Assembly: GCA_945878835.1 (NCBI GenBank)
Contig: CAMCUG010000106.1
Location: 1 to 5,673, forward strand
Origin: Chryseobacterium gleum
GTDB lineage: Bacteria; Bacteroidota; Bacteroidia; Flavobacteriales_D; Sanyastnellaceae
DNA: 5,673 nt
Direction of reading: 5' to 3'
Made by a program: the position numbers and the translations under genes. The notes beneath the pieces are model-generated. The model saw only the letters and a list, made by a program, of their open reading frames with translations. It did no database searches and was not told the origin of the DNA. How positions within the stretch are numbered: position 1 is the first letter of the stretch; each line of letters starts with the position of its first letter. Shown here piece by piece: positions 1 through 5,673 of the stretch.

Positions 1-647
1 CGAATTGTTTTTCTGCGCTGATTGAACGCCAACTTCACCACTTGCTTGAATTCTTTTTGTTGCGAAGTAACAACACGGTGAGGCCTGCGCTGCATGCGCA
101 AGACCCCGCTTTTTACTTTCGGCGGAGGATTGAATACTTCCGGTTCAACAGTGAAGAGATATTTTATTTCGTAATGCGCCTGAAGGAGGACCGACAAAAT
201 GCCATAGTCTCTGCTTCCCGGGCCCGATGCTATGCGCTCGGCGACTTCTTTTTGAAACATGCCCACTACTTCCGGAACGCATTCCCACTCGTCTAAAACT
301 TTGAATAAAATCTGTGAAGAGATGTTGTACGGAAAATTTCCAACCACACAAAAATTATCGCCGAAGCTCTCTTTCAAATTCATGCGAAGAAAGTCTTCTT
401 CGAAAATTCTACCACGAAGTGCCGGGTAGTAGGCATTCAAATAAGCGACCGACTCGTTGTCTAATTCCACCACAGACGTCTCGAAAGGCATTTTCATTAA
501 GAACTGAGTAAGTGCACCAGTGCCAGGCCCCACCTCAATAATTTTCTTCGTTTCGCCTACGCCAGTAATGGCTTCAGCAATTCTTTCGCAGATAGACAGA
601 TCCAATAGGAAATGCTGACCTAGGTGTTTTTTCGGACGGACCTTCAC
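1..647 (-). CDS. rsmA: 16S rRNA (adenine1518-N6/adenine1519-N6)-dimethyltransferase RsmA/KsgA, 3' end missing
   Basis: In this family the enzyme uses S-adenosylmethionine to dimethylate two adjacent adenines in the 3'-terminal hairpin of 16S rRNA, a late step of small-subunit maturation in the cytoplasm. I translated the minus strand: 215 codons are open to the window edge. Visible are the family N-terminus VRPKKHLGQHFLLD (residues 3-16), SAM motif I EVGPGTG (38-44), the acidic motif VELD (60-63), D85 in EEDF, the catalytic motif IV NFPYN (104-108), and FNQRRKTI near the edge. Members are usually about 255-270 residues, so roughly 45-55 are missing, off the window. The GTG at 645-647 is chosen because the family normally begins a few residues before VRPKKHLGQHF. 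An in-frame ATG at 698 would add 17 residues (MFNKWNPSIAIF...) that do not look like the family. No clear Shine-Dalgarno site is seen. The gene is divergent from the CvpA-family gene. The identification is very secure; the start is less so. Confidence 0.96.
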   Translation of the reverse strand, partial: MKVRPKKHLGQHFLLDLSICERIAEAITGVGETKKIIEVGPGTGALTQFLMKMPFETSVVELDNESVAYLNAYYPALRGRIFEEDFLRMNLKESFGDNFCVVGNFPYNISSQILFKVLDEWECVPEVVGMFQKEVAERIASGPGSRDYGILSVLLQAHYEIKYLFTVEPEVFNPPPKVKSGVLRMQRRPHRVVTSQQKEFKQVVKLAFNQRRKTI

Positions 648-705
648 CTTGCAAAGCAAAGCGAAAATGGCGATACTTGGGTTCCATTTGTTGAACATTG
701 TAAAG

Positions 706-730
706 TGAAAAAGTACTGGATTGAAAAAGT
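706..730. repeat. 9-base direct repeat in the rsmA/cvpA intergenic region
   Basis: TGAAAAAGT occurs at 706-714 and again at 722-730, a spacing of 16 bases start to start. It lies in the 115-base gap (648-762) between the divergent rsmA and CvpA-family genes, which must hold the promoters of both. I found no convincing TAnnTTTG/TTTG promoter pair on either strand there. The best plus-strand match, TAGTTTCG at 751-758, is too close to the GTG start to serve it. The repeat is A-rich and could be chance; a regulatory role is only a possibility. Confidence 0.3.
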
Positions 731-762
731 GTTTGTCCAGAAAATTGATTTAGTTTCGAGAA

Positions 763-1266
763 GTGGTAAGCTATCTCGATATAATTCTAGTCCTCATCGT
801 TGCATGGGCACTTTGGCGCGGTTGGATGAACGGCTTTGTTTCAGAGCTCTTTTCATTCCTTGCTTTTTTCGTTGGAATATACGCAGCCGTGTATTTATCT
901 GAAACTGTAGCGAAGATGATTGGTGCAACAGATGGCTCCATGAGCACGCGTGTTGCGGTGTTCCTGGGCATTTTCTTAGTGGTGGTTATTGGAATGTATT
1001 TCTTAGGAAAGCTCATTTCGAAAAACATCAAAGGTGGCGGCGAAAAATGGAACAAAGCTTTAGGAGCTACATTTTCATTGGCGAAATATTTACTGGGAAC
1101 CAGTTCGCTCTTCGTTATGTTGCATGCGCTCGACGATAAGTTTCACATGATTCCGCAATCGCAAAAAGACGCTTCAATTGTGTACGAACCGGTCAACGAT
1201 TTTTCAAAGACTGTCATTCCCGCCATCGAAGATTTTGATAAGCATCTTCCCGAAAAAGAGGCTTAA
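763..1266 (+). CDS. CvpA family integral membrane protein
   Basis: A 167-residue protein with about four membrane helices, near residues 4-22, 25-48, 63-84 and 103-122. It has the CvpA-family layout: YLDIILVLIVAWALWRGW at the N-terminus, a helix starting FVSELFSFLAFF, a glycine/lysine-rich loop (KGGGEKWNKALGA, 90-102), then a helix and a soluble C-terminus with SIVYEPV (138-144). The family is named for Escherichia coli CvpA, which is needed for colicin V production. Members are widespread and appear to act in the inner membrane and envelope, but no biochemical activity is settled. The start is GTG at 763-765. A TAG at 751-753 lies in frame just upstream, and the next in-frame ATG would remove the first helix. 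The stop TAA (1264-1266) overlaps the stop of the convergent methyltransferase gene. Assignment rests on topology and motif resemblance. Confidence 0.88.
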   Translation: MVSYLDIILVLIVAWALWRGWMNGFVSELFSFLAFFVGIYAAVYLSETVAKMIGATDGSMSTRVAVFLGIFLVVVIGMYFLGKLISKNIKGGGEKWNKALGATFSLAKYLLGTSSLFVMLHALDDKFHMIPQSQKDASIVYEPVNDFSKTVIPAIEDFDKHLPEKEA

Positions 1267-2597
1267 GACCGAATACGCCACTCGTTCGGATAGTTATTGT
1301 TCAAGCGGGTTCCAACCACTTTGCCCCATCCAATGTTTTGTTGTTCGAAGGTGACTAGAACAAAGCCAGCTTCGGCTTCAACCTGAATCACCTCTTTCTT
1401 CAAATAACGAATCACATCGTCGTACGAAAGCTCTAATTTTCTAACCTCATTCGACTCAACGGCAGTGTTGGCAATGCCTTGGCCGGGAATGAATTTATCT
1501 TTCATGAATTCACCTACCAGTATTCCCGCATTCGCATTGGGAAGTAAGGCGCGCCAAATTTCTTTGAATGTATGTTGAAGGGTATCGAGGAAAACCAATC
1601 CCTTTTCGTTTTTAACGAGCGCAACATCTTCGCGAATAAACGCATTCACAGTAGTGCGTTCTTTTGCATTCAACGGAACAATTTTCGAATTCGGTTTAAA
1701 GCGAATTTTCTCCGTGTGTCCTTCTGGCTTTTTCAAAAGCGTGCAGAAGAATCCTTCTCCAGGTGTGTTGTGCGGAAGCATTCTGTATCCCTCTCCAGCA
1801 GCGCATTTCAAAACATCTACTTTCCAATCCGATTGCATTTCAACGGGTATATTTTCAAGTTGAAACTCTTCGGTTAAGTAGGAAATAATATCTTCATTTT
1901 CTTGTGGTGCGAAGGTGCAGGTGGAATACAATAAGTATCCGCCCGGCTTTAATAACCGAACAGCCTCCTCTAAAATCTCATGCTGACGCACCGCACAGGT
2001 GTGAGCGAAAGATTCTTTCCATTCACCGCGATAGTCGACTTGCTTGCGGAACAAACCTTCTCCGCTGCACGGCGCATCTACAGCAACCACATCGAAGGAA
2101 TGCGTAAACGGAATTTTATTCGGATACATGCCCAACGTGAAGACATTCGGAATGCCCCATTTGTCAAGGTTTTCACGAAGAATACTCAACCGCTGAGGCA
2201 TCACTTCATTCGCCACCAACACACCGTTTTCGCCGAGTAGGGTGGAATAGATTAAGCTCTTTCCTCCGGGTGCAGCGCAGAGATCGAGCACGGCCGGATT
2301 TTCAATTTCTTGAATGGCTTGCTGAAACAAATGTCCAATGAGCATCGAATTCGCTTCCTGCGAATAATACGCCCCAGCGTGATAGTGCGGATCAAAAGTG
2401 AATTTCGGACGCTCTTCTAACAACAAACCAAGAGCGTTCCAAGCAACAGGATTGCCTTGAATGGAAGTGTGTTTAAACTTCTTCGGATGATTTAATACAG
2501 AGGTCTGAATCTCGCGGTCGTAGGCGGGAATCATGAGTTCCCACTGTTCAGGAAATTGTGTTTTTAGACGATTGACAAAGGCCTCAGGCAAGTTCAT
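1263..2597 (-). CDS. rsmF: RsmF/NSUN-type rRNA cytosine-C5-methyltransferase
   Basis: A SAM-dependent RNA m5C methyltransferase of the NOL1/NOP2/Sun family. Escherichia coli RsmF (YebU) methylates C1407 of 16S rRNA; that target is inferred here. With the start at 2597 the protein has 444 residues. It shows an N-terminal substrate-binding part with YHAGAYYSQEANSM (72-85), SAM motif I DLCAAPGGKS (105-114), motif IV DAPCSGEG (174-181, Cys177 the product-release cysteine), and motif VI YSTCTFAPQENE (224-235, Cys227 the catalytic nucleophile). The C-terminal PUA-like/RsmF-C part ends in NIGWGKVVGTRLNNNYP (421-437) and EWRIR. Both cysteines are present, so it should be active. A longer reading from 2633 adds 12 basic residues inside the upstream gene. 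I prefer 2597 because it makes an ATGA overlap with that gene's stop, has a Shine-Dalgarno site 6 bases away, and gives a family-like N-terminus (MNLPEAFVNRL). It is the second gene of an operon with the AsmA-like gene. Its 3' end collides with the CvpA-family gene. Confidence 0.94.
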   Translation of the reverse strand: MNLPEAFVNRLKTQFPEQWELMIPAYDREIQTSVLNHPKKFKHTSIQGNPVAWNALGLLLEERPKFTFDPHYHAGAYYSQEANSMLIGHLFQQAIQEIENPAVLDLCAAPGGKSLIYSTLLGENGVLVANEVMPQRLSILRENLDKWGIPNVFTLGMYPNKIPFTHSFDVVAVDAPCSGEGLFRKQVDYRGEWKESFAHTCAVRQHEILEEAVRLLKPGGYLLYSTCTFAPQENEDIISYLTEEFQLENIPVEMQSDWKVDVLKCAAGEGYRMLPHNTPGEGFFCTLLKKPEGHTEKIRFKPNSKIVPLNAKERTTVNAFIREDVALVKNEKGLVFLDTLQHTFKEIWRALLPNANAGILVGEFMKDKFIPGQGIANTAVESNEVRKLELSYDDVIRYLKKEVIQVEAEAGFVLVTFEQQNIGWGKVVGTRLNNNYPNEWRIRS

Positions 2598-5296
2598 TCT
2601 TCTTCCTCGTATTCTTGTTTTTCTTGAAGCCACTTCGGTGTCTTCTTCTCTTTTTCAGCTTTCGCTTCTGGAGAAACATTGTCTTTTATGTATGGAGCAA
2701 TACGTTCTTGAATGGGTGGTTTGTTATTCACTCTTTCTCTTTCTCCTACTCTTTCTCTTTCTGTTTCGCCTCCTCCTACTGTTTCTCCTACTCGTTCCTT
2801 CCGCCATGCAAACGCATTCGTGAATATGCGATTGAGTTTTTCCTTCTCTATGAGTTTTGCACTCACCCGATCAGCGCGCAATGCGTCTTTGTCCAATCCG
2901 AATTCCAGATTATCCATAGGTCCGCGCATGTACAAATAAATTTGCCTTCCACTCTTATCTCCTGCTGTGCTGGAAGCGTTCAGCAATATTTCTTTTAGGT
3001 CGAAACCAATGCGATAGTCTAGCACATTGTCAAAGCTGTGCGTGCCCTCCATGCTAATTGACATCGCGCTCGATTCAATGTCCATCAGCGGAAACGTGAT
3101 GATTGAATTTTCAATGTGAATGTAATTTTGAAGCGTCGAGAATTTAATGTGTCGAAGCTTTTCCGCAAAGTCATCTTCCTTCACAAACGGCGCTATCCAC
3201 TTGTTTCCCTTGATGTAGGTAATCATGTATTGAAAAGAAGAAACATCATTCAGCTCTCCGTTTTCAATGTTCACCTGCAAATCAGATTTTATGGTGTTCG
3301 GAAGAACAGATAAATCGGCCCCGAGTGTCGTTTGAAAATCAACAAGTACTGTAGAGTTTCCTCTGATGTTGTTCCCGGTGAGATACGTCTGTCCGAAGTT
3401 GTCGAACAATCCAAACACTTGCTGAATGTCAATGTTGCTCAACGCCCCGTCGCACGTCACGCCGAACTGCCCGTTGCTTGTTGGAAACAGACTGAAATCG
3501 GCTGCTAGATTTCCACCCGCCATATTCAATTGAAGCGGAGAAATCTGCAACTTTCCGTTGGCATAATCCAGCGTTCCCTTGATGTTCGAAGCGTTGAACG
3601 ACTTGAACAAGAACTGATCGATCTGCGCCGTTAAATGCAGTTGAATGGAAGTAGGAAGGGCGAGCTGCATCGCACTATTATCGGTGCCTGCAGCGGTGAG
3701 GAGCTTTTCAAGATCGAGTCTGTTCGAATACAAATTCGCGTTAATTGTGAGGGCTGAATGGTCTGTGGTGAAGTAGGGAATCACCGAATAAAAGTCGCCT
3801 GAAAAACTACAGTTGTTTTCGTTTATGTTGAAGTTCAATTGCTCCACACGCGCGTCAGATCCGTTCAAGACAAAGACACCATTGATGTTTTTAAATAAGC
3901 CGTTGGAAGTGGCCCATTGAAAACTTCCGTCTGTCACTTGCGCTCTTCCGGTCAAATGCAATTGTGACCAATCGAAGGTGCTGTCAGCCTCTTGAAAGGC
4001 AATTTTTCCGCGGATTGTAGATTGCGCAGACACTTGACCATCGCAAACCGCAAGCGAATCCCAACCGAAAAATCCTTTCACATCCTTCAGATTCGTTTCT
4101 GCATTCATCGACAAATTCAACACAGGATCATTCAAATTGCGAACGCTGCCGTTGCAGCTCAGCGAGCCGTTTCCCAATAACGATTGAAAGTTCGAAATGG
4201 TCACACTATCCGTTCCTTCCTTCAACATATAATTCGCATTCAGTTGAATCGAATGCAGCTCAACACCGGAATTAATTTCCACCAATTCGCCGTCTTTCAC
4301 CGAAAAGTTTGAAGCAATGTTTAAGTTATCAAACGGGCCGGTCATGTCGAAATCGAAATGCACATCTCCAGAAGGCGCATACGGTTCAAGCTGAACTTGC
4401 ATCGATTTTGGCAACAATTGAATTCCTTCTTTCAGATCTAAATCTGTCTCTGCAATGTGTAAGTCAATGCTCGGATGATTGCCGTAATCCAAACTGCCCG
4501 TGACATTCAGCGGCACCTCTTCCAACAATAATTCTCCTGTTTGAATCACAAACGTGTTGTTGTCGAGATTCACTTGCATCTTAGAATCAAGTCCAATGTT
4601 TCGCTTGCGTAGCATTTCCGTTTCGCCGGTATACAAGACATTGATATGCGCAGAGGTTTCGATCTCGAGAAGGAATTGTTTCTCAGTGAAATTTCCAGAG
4701 GCCTGTAATTCTTTCAACTTCACATCGACAAACGTTTTTTCTTGCTCGTCTTCGTAGAGGTAAGAGATGTTCTCACCAACAATATCTTCGAGGTTTATTT
4801 TGAATTTTTCATTCGGAGTGGAAGAGGTATCGGCCTTCCACACGCCCCAATTCATCAAGCCTTTGCGATCAACGCGCATGTTGAACGAACCGTCCTTGGC
4901 TTCAATTTCATCAATGTTATACTTCCCGCTGAAGAGGTCAACAATGTCGAAAGACAAGTATAATTCTTTAGCGAACAAAAGTGTGTCGCGCGCCTTCGAA
5001 TTTTCTTCCACATAAATGTCTTTGAAACGAATCGATACCGATGGAAAATTATTCCAAAGCGTCAAGTCGGCCTCGCGAATGCTCGACTTCGTCTTTAAAT
5101 TTCCTTGAACAGATTGAAGGGCAAACTTTACAATCTCATCTTCGTAAACAGTAACCGCAAGTACCAGTCCGGAAAAGAGCAGTGTAACCATCGCGAACAG
5201 GCCAATCAGAATGCGTTTCAGCCACTTTCGTCGCGCTGAAATTGGTTTCTTTTCCTGAAGAACAGGTCCTCCTTCTAATTCTTTTACTTCTTCCAT
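2594..5296 (-). CDS. AsmA-like family protein, membrane-anchored envelope protein
   Basis: A 900-residue protein. It has a basic cytoplasmic N-terminus (ARRKWLKR, 21-28), one membrane helix (about 29-49), then a long periplasmic part rich in alternating beta-strand sequence. The segment after the helix (VYEDEIVKFALQSVQG, 50-65, then ADLTLWNNFPSVSIRFKDI) is typical of AsmA-family N-termini. The conserved AsmA C-terminal region spans roughly residues 668-800, with DLQVNIENGELNDV, SAMSISMEGTHSFDN, DYRIGFDLKEIL and YMRGPMDNLEFGLDK. AsmA relatives (TamB, YhdP, YdbH) are thought to be long beta-groove proteins that carry phospholipid between membranes. For this Bacteroidota member that role is inference, so no symbol is given. 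After about residue 830 the sequence becomes a charged low-complexity tail with a repeated ERERVG-type unit, ending in EYEEEE. The ATG at 5294-5296 directly precedes a plausible N-terminus. The gene overlaps rsmF by four bases and diverges from the SOD gene. Confidence 0.9.
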   Translation of the reverse strand: MEEVKELEGGPVLQEKKPISARRKWLKRILIGLFAMVTLLFSGLVLAVTVYEDEIVKFALQSVQGNLKTKSSIREADLTLWNNFPSVSIRFKDIYVEENSKARDTLLFAKELYLSFDIVDLFSGKYNIDEIEAKDGSFNMRVDRKGLMNWGVWKADTSSTPNEKFKINLEDIVGENISYLYEDEQEKTFVDVKLKELQASGNFTEKQFLLEIETSAHINVLYTGETEMLRKRNIGLDSKMQVNLDNNTFVIQTGELLLEEVPLNVTGSLDYGNHPSIDLHIAETDLDLKEGIQLLPKSMQVQLEPYAPSGDVHFDFDMTGPFDNLNIASNFSVKDGELVEINSGVELHSIQLNANYMLKEGTDSVTISNFQSLLGNGSLSCNGSVRNLNDPVLNLSMNAETNLKDVKGFFGWDSLAVCDGQVSAQSTIRGKIAFQEADSTFDWSQLHLTGRAQVTDGSFQWATSNGLFKNINGVFVLNGSDARVEQLNFNINENNCSFSGDFYSVIPYFTTDHSALTINANLYSNRLDLEKLLTAAGTDNSAMQLALPTSIQLHLTAQIDQFLFKSFNASNIKGTLDYANGKLQISPLQLNMAGGNLAADFSLFPTSNGQFGVTCDGALSNIDIQQVFGLFDNFGQTYLTGNNIRGNSTVLVDFQTTLGADLSVLPNTIKSDLQVNIENGELNDVSSFQYMITYIKGNKWIAPFVKEDDFAEKLRHIKFSTLQNYIHIENSIITFPLMDIESSAMSISMEGTHSFDNVLDYRIGFDLKEILLNASSTAGDKSGRQIYLYMRGPMDNLEFGLDKDALRADRVSAKLIEKEKLNRIFTNAFAWRKERVGETVGGGETERERVGERERVNNKPPIQERIAPYIKDNVSPEAKAEKEKKTPKWLQEKQEYEEEE
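2604..2608 (-). promoter_or_regulatory. Shine-Dalgarno site for rsmF within the end of the AsmA-like gene
   Basis: On the minus strand GAGGA (2608 to 2604) lies 6 bases before the ATG at 2597. It is embedded in the last codons of the upstream gene, which encode the acidic tail EYEEEE, and is followed by the ATGA where that gene's TGA overlaps the rsmF ATG. This supports the 2597 start and reinitiation by ribosomes ending the upstream gene. Such sites are uncommon in Bacteroidota, and poly-Glu codons are purine-rich by nature, so part of the match may be incidental. Confidence 0.55.
2729..2798. repeat. Purine/pyrimidine-biased imperfect tandem repeat in the AsmA-like gene
   Basis: The plus strand is almost purely pyrimidine here. 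CTCTTTCTCTTTCT occurs at 2731-2744 and again at 2749-2762 (an 18-base period), with TTTCTCCTACT at 2740-2750 and 2782-2792, and TCCTCCTACT at 2771-2780. On the coding (minus) strand it reads as GAGAAAG-type units and encodes about residues 834-856, with pieces such as ERVGE, ETERERVGERERV and GGG. The 18-base (six-codon) period and the 6-base sub-period both keep the reading frame. The tract sits in the variable C-terminal tail, after the conserved AsmA region. Confidence 0.75.
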
Positions 5297-5302
5297 TCTT
5301 AG

Positions 5303-5334
5303 TTTAAAAGTACACGGTGTATGAACTACTTTTG
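5303..5334 (+). promoter_or_regulatory. Candidate Bacteroidota-type promoter for the SOD gene
   Basis: TACTTTTG at 5327-5334 matches the Bacteroidota -7 consensus TAnnTTTG exactly. Twenty bases upstream, TTTA at 5303-5306 is a weak match to the -33 TTTG/TTG element. Transcription would begin near 5340 and give a leader of about 50 bases before the ATG at 5393. The box is one arm of an inverted repeat: AAAAGTA at 5306-5312 is the reverse complement of TACTTTT at 5327-5333. On the minus strand the left arm reads TACTTTTA, a one-mismatch -7 box facing the AsmA-like gene, but it would leave almost no leader. The assignment is motif-based only. Confidence 0.4.
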
Positions 5335-5342
5335 GGAAGGAC

Positions 5343-5360
5343 TTGTGAAGTAACTCACAA
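5343..5360. promoter_or_regulatory. Crp-type dyad TTGTGA-N6-TCACAA between the AsmA-like and SOD genes
   Basis: A perfect 6-base dyad, TTGTGA (5343-5348) and TCACAA (5355-5360), is separated by AGTAAC. It contains TGTGA-N6-TCACA, the classical binding pattern of Crp in the Crp/Fnr regulator family, which also occurs in Bacteroidota. It lies 32 bases before the SOD start and 46 bases before the start of the AsmA-like gene, just downstream of the candidate SOD promoter. For SOD that position suggests repression, or a leader-RNA hairpin (6-bp stem, 6-base loop) if transcribed. For the divergent gene it could be an activator site. An 8-base palindrome GTTCGAAC follows at 5367-5374. Confidence 0.45.
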
Positions 5361-5392
5361 CCCTTTGTTCGAACGAATCAATAACGCTGACT

Positions 5393-5673
5393 ATGAAAAA
5401 TTTGTTGTTTGCTGTAGGTTTTCTTTTTTGTGGAATCATGAGCTTCGCTCAAGACTGGACTGTTCCTGAATTACCCTACGCCTATGAGGCTTTGGAACCT
5501 GCTATTGACGCAGAGACCATGCACATTCATCACGACAAGCACCACTTGGCGTATGTAACGAATTTGAATGCGGCCATGAAAGTTGAAGGGAATCAGAAAT
5601 ATGCGAAGCTGAACATTGAGGAAATGTGCGCGGCCATTGATCCGAAAGACATGGCTGTTCGCAATAACGGCGG
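5393..5673 (+). CDS. sod: Exported Fe/Mn superoxide dismutase, 3' end missing
   Basis: The family converts superoxide to oxygen and hydrogen peroxide at an iron or manganese site. Ninety-three full codons are visible. Residues 1-19 (MKNLLFAVGFLFCGIMSFA) form a Sec signal peptide with likely cleavage SFA|Q20; the cysteine at 13 lacks a proper lipobox. The mature part begins with the SOD signature ELPYAYEALEPAIDAETM (26-43), then HIHHDKHHLAYVTNLN (44-59). By alignment from memory to Escherichia coli SODs, H46 is the first metal ligand, H50 matches His30 and Y54 the gateway tyrosine. The VRNNGG segment at the edge precedes the second helix-borne ligand, which lies off the window. Metal choice cannot be told from this part. 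The start ATG at 5393 is chosen because it yields a complete signal peptide; no Shine-Dalgarno site is seen. The SOD family is certain; export is strongly suggested. Confidence 0.95.
   Translation, partial: MKNLLFAVGFLFCGIMSFAQDWTVPELPYAYEALEPAIDAETMHIHHDKHHLAYVTNLNAAMKVEGNQKYAKLNIEEMCAAIDPKDMAVRNNG

Noticed and set aside
42..511. Open frames on the plus strand (42-296, 314-511) and another minus-strand frame (145-351) over the rsmA region
   Set aside because: They overlap the rsmA reading frame, which carries all the family motifs and continues to the window edge; the other frames give no recognisable protein.
624..902. 92-residue plus-strand frame across the rsmA start and the beginning of the CvpA-family gene
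   Set aside because: It overlaps two well-supported genes in another frame and has no recognisable domain.
771..1055. 94-residue minus-strand frame opposite the CvpA-family gene
   Set aside because: It is a shadow of the CvpA-family gene; the sequence is rich in K, T and P with no domain.
1240..1290. Possible bidirectional terminator at the cvpA/rsmF convergence
   Set aside because: I found no hairpin followed by a T-run around the overlapping stops on either strand.
2597..2633. Upstream start at 2633 giving a 456-residue methyltransferase
   Set aside because: The 12 added residues (MASRKTRIRGRR) lie inside the upstream gene and are an out-of-frame reading of its acidic tail; the ATGA start with a Shine-Dalgarno site fits better.
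2731..2792. CRISPR-like array
   Set aside because: The units are short, contiguous and low-complexity, with no unique spacers, and they lie in frame within a coding sequence.
2533..2998. Hydrophobic-looking plus-strand frames (96, 127 and 75 residues) with Phe/Leu/Ser-rich runs resembling small membrane proteins
   Set aside because: The hydrophobicity comes from reading the CTTTCT-type strand of the purine repeat and poly-Glu codons; all lie opposite the rsmF and AsmA-like coding sequence.
3116..5015. Several 62-82 residue plus-strand frames within the AsmA-like gene
   Set aside because: All are antisense shadows of a continuous 900-codon gene with no domain of their own.

Overview
The window looks like chromosomal housekeeping DNA from a Bacteroidota bacterium, probably of the flavobacterial type. 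The reasons are the GC content (roughly mid-40s by eye), the protein sequences, the general lack of Shine-Dalgarno sites, a TAnnTTTG-type promoter box, and a signal peptide that ends in A|Q. Five protein genes fill almost all of it, and two are cut by the window edges. I see no tRNA, rRNA, CRISPR array, insertion sequence or phage gene.

Left part (1-1266): a truncated rsmA (KsgA, 16S rRNA adenine dimethyltransferase) reads leftwards off the edge. It starts at a GTG near 647. Across a 115-base gap a small four-helix CvpA-family membrane protein gene (763-1266) reads rightwards, also from a GTG.

Middle (1263-5296, minus strand): a two-gene operon. The first gene encodes a 900-residue AsmA-like envelope protein with one N-terminal membrane anchor. 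The second encodes an RsmF/NSUN-type rRNA cytosine-C5 methyltransferase of 444 residues. They overlap in an ATGA, so translation is probably coupled. The methyltransferase ends head-on against cvpA: a single TTAA (1263-1266) gives a TAA stop on both strands, leaving no room for a terminator.

Right part (5297-5673): a 96-base divergent region holds a candidate Bacteroidota promoter and a perfect TTGTGA-N6-TCACAA dyad of the Crp type. After it comes the start of an Fe/Mn superoxide dismutase with a Sec signal peptide, so the enzyme is probably exported. This gene runs off the right edge.

Two genes serve ribosome maturation (RsmA, RsmF), two serve the envelope (AsmA-like, CvpA) and one serves oxidative-stress defence (SOD). 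Nothing here amounts to a new defence or mobile system. The points most worth a second look are the Crp-like dyad beside the exported SOD, the 6/18-base purine repeat in the AsmA tail, and the shared stop codons.
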